64,000 bases of DNA, from contig NC_051438.1 of the NCBI RefSeq assembly GCF_001649575.2, positions 27,287,071 to 27,351,070 of the forward strand. Reading direction: 5' to 3'. Shown here in pieces: positions 46,901 to 58,258 of this stretch. The notes under the pieces are model-generated. The model worked only from the letters and a program-made list of their open reading frames with translations. It had not been told where the DNA came from and did no database searches. The stretch is from Kryptolebias marmoratus (taxonomy: Eukaryota > Chordata > Actinopteri > Cyprinodontiformes > Rivulidae). The number at the start of each line of letters is the position of its first letter. Position 1 is the first letter of the stretch. The position numbers and the translations under genes are program-made.

Positions 46901-49900
46901 TACACACACAGATAATAGCATGTGTCATTCCGTGTTGCCAGGTATCTGTACCGGCACTTGCTGCTGTTTTTCAATAAAAATGCCAACCTGAAGGAGAAGT
47001 CGGTCTTCCAGCGCAGCAGCAGCAGCAACCTCCTCAGTCTGAAAAGTGGCGTTTCTCTTCACCTCTACGTGAACCAGCTGCCAAAGGGTGCATCTCAGAT
47101 CCCTACAAAGCTGTAAGTTTTCTTTGGACGTTCTCGTCCCTCACTGTCACGCTACAGGTTTGCCCAGTATTCACTTTCTTAATACCTTTAAAATCTTCCT
47201 CAGATTATACGCTGTATGAGCTTTTAATGTAACGATAAACAGATAACAGCTCAGACAGATGTCCAAACATTACTGAATTCACTTGTCACATCATAGCTAA
47301 TTAGACCTTCATTTAACCAGAAAATTAAAGCTCTTGAAATGTAAAATCTTTTTTTTCAGGAGAGCTAACCAAACGTAAAACACTGATCTGAATAAATGTC
47401 ATGTTTGAATCACAGGATGAATGAATGATCTCATGATTATTGCTGTTCAGATCACACTTATGACCAGTCAGTTTTTCTGTTGCGTCGCTCTGACCCAACA
47501 GATGTACGCACAGACAAATACACAATTTGTCTATTAAAACAAAAAGAACAAAAAAAATTCCCATATTTATTTAAAAAACTGCCAAGTTGTCAGAATAATG
47601 TTGTTCTTGAAAATTAGACTCATAAATGCTCCGACTTGATTGATGATTTGAGTTTCTTAAACCTCTTTAAGTTATCTGGAGTAACTTGTTTGAGTCAGAA
47701 ATGTTTTTATTGAGACGTCGGCCTTTTCTCTGCTCTGAACTCTGTCCTCAGGCGCCTGAACCCTCTCTCCATTTCAGCTTGGCAAGTCAACAATGAAATC
47801 GGCCTCCACCTGTCAGTCGAGGGGAAGGTATCAACGCTCTGCCTGTAGATCTGAAGAAAATTTTACTTGTGTAGTATTATTGTTTGCTGTTGTTGCTTAA
47901 TTGAAAATGTGTTTTCTTCCAAAGGTTTTCTCAGTTTTCTCATCAGGCCTCCATCACTCTGCCAGCAACATGGTCAGCATGTCCTCCACGGATAAAATCA
48001 CTCAGTGGCAGGTGCTGGGATACCAAGGAGCTCTGCTGAGCCACTTCATTGAGCCCATCTACGTCCAAAGCATCCTTGTAGGCAAGTCGGGTCTTTCCTC
48101 TTGGATCTAACAACTGTCATTTCTTTAAGAACAAAATGATCAAGTCAGAACTGCAAAAGGCTTTTAGGCGCTGCTTATCCTTTATATATGCAATGAAAAG
48201 CTCAGCCTAAACTTCCTTTGTGGCACGTTTGAAGATAATGGTGTGTTTAATGTAAAACAGGCTCTTAAACTGCAGAAAACTGTCAGTCAGACAGCTTTTA
48301 AGGTGGGTGCTTGTGAGCACCAACAAATTCCCCAGCTGCTATCCAGATAACATCAGAAGGTGTGACAGTATCATAGTTTCCAGGTCGGGTTTTGTTCTCT
48401 TACATTAATTCTAAGGGCAAAAACAGTCATGTTTGTCCAGAATAAATTAAAAGGGGAAATTTCAGAGCAGTTACCTGTGATTAAAGGTGGAAAACCTTTC
48501 AGGGTACAGCCCCAGAGCAGAATGAGTTGGGATGATGCACAAACAGCAGTATATTTCATATTTTCTTTGAAGGGATTTCCTTTTTCTGCGTCCCATTCCA
48601 GTTAAAACGAATAAATAAATAAAAATTTAAACAATAGATCAAGAAGCCTTAGTTAAAGTGGAGCTGCAGTTGGTTAAAAGAACAGAACCATGTCAACATA
48701 ATCATTAAATTTAATAATGTAAAGACAATTCAGATGGTGTAACACATAATATTCAACAAATTATGGAAAAATGTGTCAAGAGGAAAGAGTACCAGCCTAA
48801 GGTCATCTGATCCTAACAAACGACACCTCAATTAAACTGGTCATTGTTAGAAGCTGGTAAAAACACAAAGTTAAATGAAATCATAAATTAAATGTATATC
48901 TTACCATTTAAAATTTGGCAAATGGAACAAAAGTCTGGGTGCTTTTGGTTACACTAAAAAGTTTTTTGTATATCTTTTTAACCTTTTCTAATTTAGGGCT
49001 GCAGAATACCCCCCTTAAGACATGTAAAACTAAAAATACAAACCAATTATGCCAGTTTTGCACCACAGGGTTGTTGATTCTAAACACTATGCTCTTCCAG
49101 GTGACTCCTGCTGCTGTGAAACACGTGGCATGGAGATCTCGGTGAGCCAGCGCGTGGAAGGAATCACCTCCCAGCTGCCAATGTTCTACTGCATGCTGCG
49201 CCCACAGATCAGCCTGGTGCCTTCTGCTGCCACCTGCAGCCCGGGCAGCGACGAGCCCACCTTCGGGGTCAACTGGAGTGAAGGAGACAGCTCTGTGGAA
49301 GTCGTCGATGGCCTTGAGGGCAAAACCATAGACGAGTAAGAGTCGCTCAGAGCAGGAGGTCATTTTATGCTTCAGTTCAGATTTTTATCTTATTTGTGCT
49401 GAAGCCAGAAAGTGTTTCAATGTTTTTAATTTGTGTGCATGTCTTGTTAAAAACACCAATTTATTCAGCAGTGTGTGGAGGCTGCCAGGGTTACTACACA
49501 GTGTGGAAATGCGGGGGCTTTGGTTTTAGCATTTTCCAGCTCTGCTGAATTATGGGGGGGGGGACTGAAGTCTGGAAAAATGTTTTTCTCAGATCAAAAC
49601 CTAAAGTTCTAAAAAATTGCTCGAATATTGAGCATGGAAGTGTGCCCACCCACACCTACACACTGATTGTATCTTAAAGACTATTACAGGTATCATGAAG
49701 TTCCCATGACTGCATCAAACTTTGAGTTTTACGTTTCTGCTATTAATACTTTATGTTTGAGCTGCAGTTTGAAAAAGTCATAGATGCATGCAGATTCAAA
49801 GATTTGTGCAGATTTTATAAATGGTCATGATGATTTTAGTCAGCCTCTAATGATGAGGTTTACAGTTCAGCCCACAGCTTCTGTGTTGTTTTTGGACTGT

Positions 49901-50930
49901 GAACCTAAAGTTAAGAAGCATCTTGAATGATATATGGCTAAATAACTGCAGCTCATTGGCTGTATATTAAACAGTGTGCAACCTTTTAATCACAGGTTGC
50001 AAACCTTGTTAAAACCATAAACTACTTAAAAAAAACTGGAAACTTTTTCTCCCCACAAGTTTTGTTTCTTAAAAATCAACAGAAAATCTGTAATTTTAAG
50101 TCTGGAAAAGATTTTAAAAATGTGTAAGAACCTTGTAAACTGATGTTTGAGTAACGTAAGTTCCTGTTGACCTCATGACTCCACGTTTTGCTTGAATCGG
50201 GACTGAATGCAGTACGTTCCTGACTCTCTTGCAGGTCTCCTTTTAAGAGTGGCGCAGCTCTGGCGAGCCGCCTGTGCAAAGCAGCGATGCTGCATCGCTT
50301 CAAGCTGGTGGCCAAAGAAGCCCAGAGGGAGGACCTCCTCATCACAAGCTCCTACGCAGAAGCAAAGGTAACTTATTTAAACATCAGTGTTTCCACCACA
50401 GATCGAAATGCCTCATGGGCCATTGTCTTTTATCAGTTTAAATAGAAAATTCTAATCCACTGGTTCCCTTTTAGCTTAAAATGAATATATTGAGGTTATT
50501 GTTTTTATGGACACATTTATTCAGCTTTCACTGCATCATTTGTGCTTGACAAAGCATAGCAAACTGATACTTGAAGATGACTTTATGTGTAATAAACTTA
50601 ACCAATTCTTATGAAGAAAAATTAACATTAATCCTAAATGTCTTAGATCTGGCACCGAGCATGCCACCTCAAAACTCGAGTGAAGTGTTTGTTTGTGCTG
50701 ATTTACTGTTTTAGTTTTGATTCATCGTTTCCTGGCGCTGCAGCTTGTAAGAAAAGTGCTCTGTAAGGACCGTTTTCATTTGTGCTGCTACCGTTGATTG
50801 TTTTGTGTCTCTGAAGAGGATGGCCAAGACGTACCAGGAGGCCAAGAACATGCTGCACGCCTACCTGTGTCAGCAAGGTTTTGGTTCATGGCTGGAAAAA
50901 GTTTCTCTTAACGATAACTTCAGTATGTAA
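43935..50930 (+). CDS. adad1: Adenosine deaminase domain-containing protein 1 (Tenr)
   Basis: Twelve coding exons give 559 residues: 43935-44094, 44321-44461, 44928-45098, 45258-45329, 45887-46012, 46529-46652, 46942-47112, 47752-47827, 47925-48081, 49101-49335, 50235-50367, 50817-50930. All phases agree, and introns are GT-AG except intron 9 (GC-AG). The acceptor at 43,914 opens the first coding exon, and M43935 is its first ATG in frame. Residues ~58-145 form a double-stranded RNA-binding domain ([12 protein letters not shown] strand, [17 protein letters not shown] helix). Residues ~225-555 form an ADAR-like deaminase domain, ending in NDNFSM. The catalytic signature reads H254-A-V256, not H-A-E. 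The positions of the two ADAR zinc cysteines are K313 (in LPKG) and S368 (in MSSTDK), so it should be inactive. In mammals ADAD1 is a male germ-cell nuclear RNA-binding protein needed for sperm development. The neighbouring IL2-type genes match tetrapod synteny. An alternative acceptor at 44,219 would add an in-frame TAG. Confidence 0.95.
48082..49100 (+). other. ADAD1 intron 9, GC-AG type
   Basis: The exon 9 end reads ...ATC CTT GTA G followed by GCAAGT, the strong GC-donor consensus. The acceptor is CTCTTCCAG before GTGACTCC. Only this cut joins ILVG to DSCCC in frame and matches the ILIGD-type junction of the family. Using the nearby GT (48,078) would lose four bases and break the frame. 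Confidence 0.85.
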
Positions 50931-51115
50931 AAGTAAGCTGATGATGGTTTAAAGAAGATTTTCTGTAGAGTTGTTAGAAGTTTCCTTGCAGTTCCTAAAG
51001 GGATTAAAATCAATCAGTTCAAGTTCTTTGAAGTAATTTTGCTTATAATGTGCAAACATTATACATTTGTATTCATTAGCTTTTTGAATTGTTCTCCTTT
51101 TGTTCTCACTGTCAC

Positions 51116-51121
51116 AATAAA
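51116..51121 (+). terminator. ADAD1 polyadenylation signal
   Basis: Canonical AATAAA 186 bases after the ADAD1 stop codon, with T/G-rich sequence further downstream. It implies a short 3' untranslated region. Confidence 0.6.
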
Positions 51122-51169
51122 ACCAGCTTATTTACCTTCCCTGATAATTATCTACGTTGCTCAATGCTG

Positions 51170-51372
51170 GTGTAGATTCTCAGTCATCCAGGAAACTGTG
51201 GTAATTTCAAAAAACATTAAAAAAATAACCAAAAACAAAACAACTGGAGCTCTGTTCTGTAGCTGAAGACTTCACTTCTCATCTGAGAGTCCCAAAAGGA
51301 ACTGATAAAGATCCTCCGAGAAGTGAAATGTCTTCAGCTGTAGACTACAAGTCCAGTTGTTTTTGATGTCTC
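51170..51372 (+). repeat. Dispersed fold-back repeat, TCAGTCATCCAGG family
   Basis: Starts TAGATTCTCAGTCATCCAGG. It has inverted halves: AACAACTGGAGCTC and GTAGCTGAAGACTTCACTTC face GAAGTGAAATGTCTTCAGCT and AAGTCCAGTTGTTTTTG. It is a common fish repeat of unclear class. Confidence 0.6.
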
Positions 51373-51469
51373 AAGCTTGTTTAAGAGGTTAAACATATAT
51401 ATTGCAGAATTTTTAGACCTCTATTCATCACTTTCTTTATCTTTGTTTGGCTAGAGATCTGTGTAGTTC

Positions 51470-51680
51470 AGAGGTGGGCAATCCTGGTCCTCAGGGCCAC
51501 CATCCTGCAGGTTTTACTTGTTCCTCTGCTCCAACACACCTGGTTTGAATCAATGGGTGATTAACAGGCTTCTGCAGAACATGAAGAGGTGATTTAACCA
51601 TGAATCAGGTGTGTTGGAGCAGAGAAACAAGGAAAACATGCAGGACGGTGGCCCTCGAGGACCAGGATTGCCCCAGTCTT
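51470..51680. mobile_element. hAT-type MITE, near full length
   Basis: The ~210-base element has inverted arms: CAGAGGTGGGCAATCCTGG with TCCTCAGGGCCACC on the left, and GGTGGCCCTCGAGG with ACCAGGATTGCCCC on the right. It carries the inner words GCTCCAACACACCTGGTT and AATCAGGTGTGTTGGAGC. There is no coding capacity. The right tip is eroded, so the target duplication is not visible. Confidence 0.75.
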
Positions 51681-53969
51681 AAATTTGTTCAGTGGAATAG
51701 TATGCCTGTTCGTTGGATCCAACTTAACCTAAATCAATAAAATAAGTTCTCAGTGGCTAAAATGCAGGTAAGTATTGCTCTGGAAGAGATGGAGAGATAT
51801 ATTGTGTAACACTTGCACACATATAAGATTAAATCAAGTTTTATCAACACATTAATGCCCATTTGGTGTCACCTAAGACTATAATGAAACTTGAGCTTTT
51901 AATTTATTACCATGCATTTAAAAATAGGGGGGGGGGGAAACCATCTAGAATGAAATGGAAGTGCCATGGATTAGTGTATATATAAATAGATTTTGAAATG
52001 CGCAGAACGAGCTGTCATGTTCAGACAGCAGTGGTCTCTAAAATAACTCGTCTCCAGTAACCAGTTTTGTTGGAGGACACCTGTGGGACTGTTACTGATG
52101 TAGTCAAACCGAGGAAGTGAAGGTATTTGAAAAGTGGAGGCTAGCACCAGCACCTGTAGCCAGGTGCTAGCTCTGACTTTTAGTGGAGATTTAAAAGCCT
52201 TGTTCATTTATTTTAAGACCAACTTTTAAAAATCATTTGTTCAAATGTGACTAAAAGTTCCTGATTACACAATCAGTTTAGTAATGAATGAAATTTAAAT
52301 CTAGTTTTTAACTATCAGCCTTCTGCTCTTTATATTTCAAACAGTTATTCAGCAAACCTAAATTTTTGGATGGATTAAAAGTGTTGGAAAAGCAGCGTTT
52401 GTGTGAAATTCGCCCGAAGATTCGAACACGCTGACCTTCCCCCTCTCCTTGTTGATAAAAACTGATTATTTGGCTCACGGTCTTAAATACACAGACAGGA
52501 AATGCATTGGTTTCCTGTGTGTGCAATGCAGCACATTTACTACTTTAGGTGTAAAGGTGCTGCAGCCTTAAGAATGGATCCTTGTGCATGCTTGCTGCTT
52601 TGGTCAAAAGAAGGAATTGCAATGGAACGAAGAGGACTCGTTTTCAAGGATCAAACCTCTCATTTGTACGTATAGAACAAGGTTTCACAACAATATCTTT
52701 TCACAGACATATCTTTATATTTCAGTTGCTTTTGCAGCGAGGATTGTGTTCTTTAAAGAGTAATTTTGCTTTCCTGGATGGCACCTGATAGTTAGAAAAT
52801 ATATTGAAATGCCTCCATGCAACTGCTTTTGTCAAGATCTTATTGTGCAGATTGTCAGAGCTGAAGCCCGATCTGTTTTGGTTTCTGTTGCGGAGGCAGA
52901 TTTTGAGCATCATTTGAATCATAATACAGAGATAAGGTGGACAAAGTGATGCTAGCTTGATGCCATGTTGGTTTTGTTCCAGACTGTCCTCTTTTTCTTT
53001 AGTTAATAGAGGGAGAGCTATAAAAGGCACATAACTGGCATTTTTTTTTGTTTAATGTAGCAAAAATAAGGAAATCTGTTCTGCAAATGGTCATAATGTT
53101 ATGGTGTTTGACCAACATTAAGGATCTAAAATGGTATTGGCGTTAACAGGTTTTATTAAAATTTAGTTTGGTTGTAGTAAACCTTGTTAATGTAATGTAC
53201 AGAGGTGTTTTTATGAGGTCACAGGAATTGTGTTAAACTTGTGCTCCTGTTCATGGTAATATGTTGTCTTGTGCAGTGGAGTTTCTTTGGCACATCATGG
53301 CCTTGTGTAATGTGATAAGAATATTGTCAAATTAGGGTTAATGCAAACGACACTACTATCAGAATACAACAGTTTTTTCTTCTATCACACAGTCACTGAT
53401 GGGGTGATAGTAGGTTTAGAGATAAACAGGATATGCAACTCTTCTGATGTGGTTACACGGTGAAGGCTTTTCAGAACTAAAGTCTTAGAAGCTTTAGAAG
53501 CTGTGTTCTGCTGTGCTGGACAGAATTCGCTTTTCATTCCTGTAAATTGAAGCTGGATCACGAACTGCACCTGGCACCAGGGTGGTGTTTTTTTTTTTAA
53601 TCCAGGAAACTGCAGGGTGTTATATATGAACAGATGAAAGCAGATTATAAGTCGGCTCAACAAAAATGGAAAAAACTGGATTTCTTGTTTAAAAACACTT
53701 CGCCAAGGCGGGAAAGCGACCATCATTTTTTTTCCAACCAATGATTTATCTTTATGGATATCCACCGACTGCTGAGTCACCATATTGTAATTTAACCTGT
53801 TTTTTCTTTTTCATGAATTGAATGTCTTTGTTAAATGGTTTTATTTAAGCTTTAACAATAAATCCTTTACTTCATGTTACGATGTTGCTGGTTTTCTGGA
53901 GCAGGCATTTAGCGGAGCAGCAAACTGATGCGTCAGTGCAGGAGCACTGAACATTAGACGGAACGTACC
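51681..53969. other. ADAD1-IL2 intergenic, no recognised feature
   Basis: AT-rich. A G-run lies at 51,929-51,938. The frames at 52,722-53,030 and 53,385-53,783 (minus) do not resemble known proteins and lack coherent splice context. Confidence 0.4.
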
Positions 53970-53977
53970 CTGTAGAC

Positions 53978-54101
53978 CAGGGGTGTCCAGTCCTGGTCCT
54001 ACAGCTCTGTTTCTCTGCTTCGACACACTTCTGCAGAACCTGAGAGCCTGCTGAAGAGCAGGTAAACAGTGGACCTCCAGGACCAGGATTGGACGCCTCT
54101 G
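53978..54101. mobile_element. Short hAT-type MITE with target duplication
   Basis: The 124-base element starts CAGGGGTGTCCAGTCCTGG and ends CCAGGATTGGACGCCTCTG, diverged terminal inverted repeats. The flanks CTGTAGAC and CTGTGGAC are a near-perfect 8-base target duplication. It is a deleted relative of the element at 51,470. Confidence 0.75.
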
Positions 54102-54109
54102 CTGTGGAC

Positions 54110-54985
54110 AATCCTAGGATCTCTAATCCCTCAGTATCTAATACTGTCCTATCGCCCACCACAGCACAGCCTGGAGGAGACAGTTTTAATTTATTAGTTG
54201 GAAAATCCTACCTTCCTGGACATGGATGGCTACTTTACAGCCTTTCTGCTTGAAGAGTTGTTTTTGATCTCTGCTTCTGGAGGATATAGTGTCCGTTTCA
54301 AATGAGTGAAGGAAAAAAACCTGTTGTTTCAAACTATGACCCTGATATGGAGGTACGTTTTCAAATAACACTCTAATTTTGTGACATTATCAAAATTATA
54401 TAATATCAAAAGTTTCCCATCCATCTATTGTATACATGTCCTGTTGTTATCAAACCGTTAAAAAAAAAGTAAGACAAAATAATTGTTTTTAAATCTTAAT
54501 TTAAAAATTTGGGAAAGATGACAGCTTTTAACTGGCGTTTATTAAGTTCAGTTCATACTCGGGCAGCTTTTAAGCTTTGAAACTAAAGCTTCATTTACCC
54601 AAACCGAGCACTGTGGGAATGTACAAACTGTGATGCAGAAATTACTTGGTAATGACTTAACGATGACTTGATTTTCCATCTTCAAACCTTTTGTAGACAG
54701 CTCGACGAGCTCAGTTGCCCTCAACACTGAGGAAATAAAACCTCCCACACCTATTCCTCTCCCACATTGATATTTCCTGCTTTAGAAGTTTACTCAAACA
54801 GAATTTGCGTTAGATAGTAGCTTATTCCTAAAGTCATCTAAGCATACATTTAAACTGAATAAACTCAAGGCATAGTTAAAAAAACGTGTTTTAGGCCAAA
54901 TTTGTCCGTTTTTTCTACTATAAATTAATTTCTTTTAAACAGAATAACCATACTTAAACATACAATAAGACACAAATTGATAAAT
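54110..54985. other. Intergenic, no recognised feature
   Basis: AT-rich sequence between ADAD1 and the 3' end of the IL2-type gene. Confidence 0.35.
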
Positions 54986-54991
54986 ATAACA

Positions 54992-54997
54992 TTTATT
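54992..54997 (-). terminator. IL2-type gene polyadenylation signal (candidate)
   Basis: AATAAA on the minus strand about 385 bases after the stop codon. Upstream lie AU-rich instability motifs. Confidence 0.5.
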
Positions 54998-55039
54998 ACA
55001 CTTAACATTGCAATACACAATCATTATACAACTTAAATA

Positions 55040-55072
55040 GCATAAATTAGAAATAAATATATAAATACAAAT
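55040..55072 (-). promoter_or_regulatory. AU-rich element in IL2-type 3' untranslated region
   Basis: On the minus strand the sequence carries several ATTTA pentamers (TATTTATATATTTATTTC, then TAATTTATG). Such clusters are binding sites for mRNA decay factors and are characteristic of short-lived cytokine messages. Their position in the transcript supports the cytokine assignment. Confidence 0.55.
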
Positions 55073-55381
55073 TCATAGCTTTACTTCAGATACATTCTTT
55101 TTGTTGTTAGGCTGAGAACTATTTAGCAGTTTTCTGTATAAATGATTTGTGAAAATAAAAATGGTAAAATTACAGTAACATGGTAGAAATCTACTGTATT
55201 TAAACAGTTATCTTCATATTTCAATGTCCTGGTTGTAAATGTAAAGTTTTAAAAGCAGTGTTTGGAGTGACAGTCAGTTATCGTTTTTAGACCTCCTGCA
55301 GTGTTTCTTGGTGTAGCTGATGGGGAAGCAGCAGTGCAGATACTTATCTGCTCCTCTCTGACCAAAGCTAATTGTTTTACC

Positions 55382-56333
55382 TCAATCTATGGAGTTAATT
55401 TGTTCAATCAATGTCTTGTACTTCTTCAGAAATCCATCAAAAGACAGTACAGGCAATTTTTCACAGGCGCATTGTTTGGCGTTTGTTGGGACCTAGAGAG
55501 AAGATAAGCAGGTTAATTTTGTTTTTGTGGAAAAAAGAGATCATTTTTTTATCTCATGATTTGGGTTTAATTTAGCACCACAAAACGAGACGGTACTTAC
55601 AGAGCTTGTGTTGCGCTTCCTTTGGTCAATCATCTCATCTAAAGCTTCCAATGCTTGGTCAATGCGCTCGCTGTCGTCGTCACATTCCCATCTGGCTATT
55701 CCGTTGAGTTCTTTGAAAACACATTCCAGTGCGCTTGTGAAGCATTCGGGCTGTTGGTGAGAAGGAAAGATGTTTAGCCCCTTCTGCTGCTTTGAGACTT
55801 GTGGCTGCATGTAGTAAAGTCACCAAATAGTGACAGCTGTGTGTGAAATATCAACACCTGGCAAGCTCATTTCCTGTACTAGAGAACCTTTACATGTGGT
55901 TTATAAAAGCTCAGCTAAAGCTTGTAGCTTCAGCTTCTTCCACGCAGGGGAGTACCCCAACATGACTTAAATTCTAAATGTTCACTCATCACTTTATCAT
56001 CATTATGCTCATGTTTTGTTTCAGTGTTTTGACTAATCCATACTTTCTTATACAGAATTTATAGAACAGAAGTGGTCCTTACCTCTGTGTTTTCTGGAGA
56101 GTAGAAAGTTGTATCAGCTGGCTGTAGAAACAGAAGGACAAATGAAACGTTATTAACAGTCAGTACAACAAAAGTAAAAAATGATCACAGAAAATGTTTA
56201 GCTTGAAATCACTTACACATTTAACCGTCTGCAACAAAGGAAGGTTCAAGTCCATTTTTGGTGTTGGACGGCAACCAGAGAGAGTAACAGAGAGGGTGAA
56301 GATCCAAAAAGCCATCCCAAAGAAGTGCTCCAT
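55382..56333 (-). CDS. il2: Interleukin-2 family cytokine, proximal copy
   Basis: Four phase-0 coding exons on the minus strand, 138 residues: 56217-56333, 56083-56121, 55601-55750, 55382-55492, all GT-AG. Residues 1-20 are a hydrophobic signal peptide (start MEHFFGMAFW). The mature protein has cysteines at 39, 55, 62, 75, 110 and 112 and an N-glycosylation site at N99 (NTS). Exon 2 encodes DTTFYSPENTE, comparable to the TFKFYMP region of mammalian IL2. Exon 3 holds ECFTSALECVFKELN, comparable to LQCLEEEL. Exon 4 ends with a DGFLKKYKTLIEQI helix, like EFLNRW in IL2. Exon number, phases, a short second exon and length all fit IL2. The product should be a secreted four-helix T-cell growth factor acting through common-gamma-chain receptors. 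It lies tail-to-tail with ADAD1, as in mammals. Which copy is 'IL2' and which 'IL2-like' cannot be fixed here. Confidence 0.8.
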
Positions 56334-56411
56334 GTTCAGCTTGAAGTCTTGTCCTGAGAGAAGCGACTTGTTTAGTGAAAGTGTTGGCTTACTTACCCCT
56401 CTGTCCTCCTG

Positions 56412-56503
56412 TATTTATAAGGCCGTGTGGTGGAAAGGGTGGGCAGAATTTTTTTGTATATTACCCGGCGCGCACAGCATTATTTTTTCCTTTAGATGAC
56501 TCT
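56412..56503 (-). promoter_or_regulatory. IL2-type proximal promoter: TATA box, NFAT/AP-1-like site
   Basis: On the minus strand TTATAAATA (56,412-56,420) lies about 80 bases before the ATG, where a TATA box should be. About 65-85 bases further upstream GGAAAAAA (56,483-56,490, NFAT type) lies six bases from an AP-1-like AGAGTCA (56,497-56,503), resembling the composite NFAT:AP-1 sites of the mammalian IL2 promoter. The motifs are seen; function is inferred. Confidence 0.5.
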
Positions 56504-56599
56504 TGGAATTTTTTTTTCACCATATACAGCAGCATGGTAAAATCCCTCAAGTGGCCTATTGTAGTACAGCATTAGACATCGAGATCATATGAAAGTAGG

Positions 56600-58125
56600 T
56601 TGACTGTCACTTGCTTTTTTTTTTTTCTTCTTTTTTCCTGTGCACTAAGTTGAGCAATCGCCAGCAGTTTACACCTGATACTTATTTTTTTCACCACACA
56701 ACACTCGAGCTACTTTTTGCGGTTTAAGATTAAAGTCTTGTCGACTTCATGGTTGGTGCATTTCTAAGTAGTGGCGACGTTTAAACTGATCTGTTGAGCT
56801 GCAGGTAGTTCTGTCCGTTTTTATCTAAGACACAGTTAATGATCATCATATCAGTTTCTAATTTTAACATTTTTAAACCGTCACATGGAGCAGCCATGTT
56901 CCACCGCTGCCTTTCTTAACATTTAGTTTTTCCACTCGGTGGATTGTTTGTTCCTGCCGCTTCTACGTTCTGGCGGTTTATTTTGGTGCTTCCACTTTTA
57001 CTGAACCCACCCGGGGTGTGACAGGCTTCTGCAAATCTACTGCAGCTCAACAAAAGACACCTGAAATCATCATTATGAGTAAAAAGATTACTCAAGCTCA
57101 TTTATGGTACATGCTTAAGAGTTGTAATTTATAAAGTTGATGGATTTTGTTTTATTTGCTTTCAATATTTGACAAATTAGTTCAGCTGTAGTACTTTCAT
57201 TTTGTTTGTGGGATGAGTCACGAGTTTAAATATAAAAATAAACTTCTGCAGTGTGCCCTGCAGACGCTGTGCATTTTTTCTTGCTCACGTCTCCCTCACA
57301 CACCTGACTGTAAATGTCAGTGTCAAACAACTGAACTGAGACGTCATTCCAGATCATCTTAAATTCAGATAAATGAATCTAAAACCTACATTTACACGAG
57401 ACACTTTAGAAGCTTGCGTAGGCCAGTCCATCCTGCCACCGTAGCTTTAACACCAGCCCGTGTTTCGATGAGTTGGCCGTAATTAGAGGACGGGTCTCGT
57501 TGAGCTAACTGCAGTTAATGAATGTTGATTGGACGCCGTTTGCTCCTGTTATACTTTTTCTAGTACTCTGGATTAATGCATATTATGTGATTTGTTATTT
57601 TTAAATTGTAAAGAAGTTGTATGTCACGCTGCTTGATATTATAAAATCTTGATGGCAACATGTCACACTGTATGATGTCTGACTGAATAGATGTCAGAGT
57701 GTACGATTTGTTTTTAATTCTTTCTTTGGCCAAGAAATAGAAACTGGGTGCTGACATCGGCGCTCTTTAGCTTCAGACTCTGAGAAGAGATGCTGTGGAA
57801 AAGGACAACTGTTCGCATCGCTGGGAAAAAGATCTCTGTCGTAGAGGCAATCCCACTGCAGGATTTTTCCCCGATCATTTCTGACACGGCTGATATTCGA
57901 CGGAGGTCGTCTTGGGCATTGAGGGGGCTGAACTGGCTTTCAGTGAGCCTGTGTCACTGAGTTATCATCATTTTTGTGGTTCTTTCATATGAAAGATTTT
58001 ATCTGATGGCCAAAAATCAGTATCAGTCCAGCTTAAAAGTCTTGCGTAAAGCTTAGCGCCTCAGATTGTCAGAATATTTCGAAGTAAACATAAATAAAAC
58101 ATGGAAGGAATCTGCAGATAATCAT
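56600..58125. other. Spacer between the two cytokine genes
   Basis: About 1.5 kb without recognisable exons or repeats. It presumably holds upstream control sequences of the proximal cytokine gene. Confidence 0.4.
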
Positions 58126-58131
58126 TTGAAT

Positions 58132-58137
58132 TTTATT
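58132..58137 (-). terminator. IL2-like gene polyadenylation signal (candidate)
   Basis: AATAAA on the minus strand 122 bases past the stop codon, just beyond the AU-rich element. Confidence 0.55.
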
Positions 58138-58173
58138 GACATTTTTGTACACAGGTTTGGTATCATAATTGGA

Positions 58174-58203
58174 TAATAAATAAATAAATATATTTATAAA
58201 TAA
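58174..58203 (-). promoter_or_regulatory. AU-rich element in IL2-like 3' untranslated region
   Basis: On the minus strand overlapping ATTTA repeats (ATTTATTTATTTATTAT), a strong class-II AU-rich element as in short-lived cytokine messages. Confidence 0.65.
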
Positions 58204-58258
58204 TTGAGAGCTTACAGTGTTAAATCTTGGAGAGGCATCACATTTTAGTGCTCTATGT

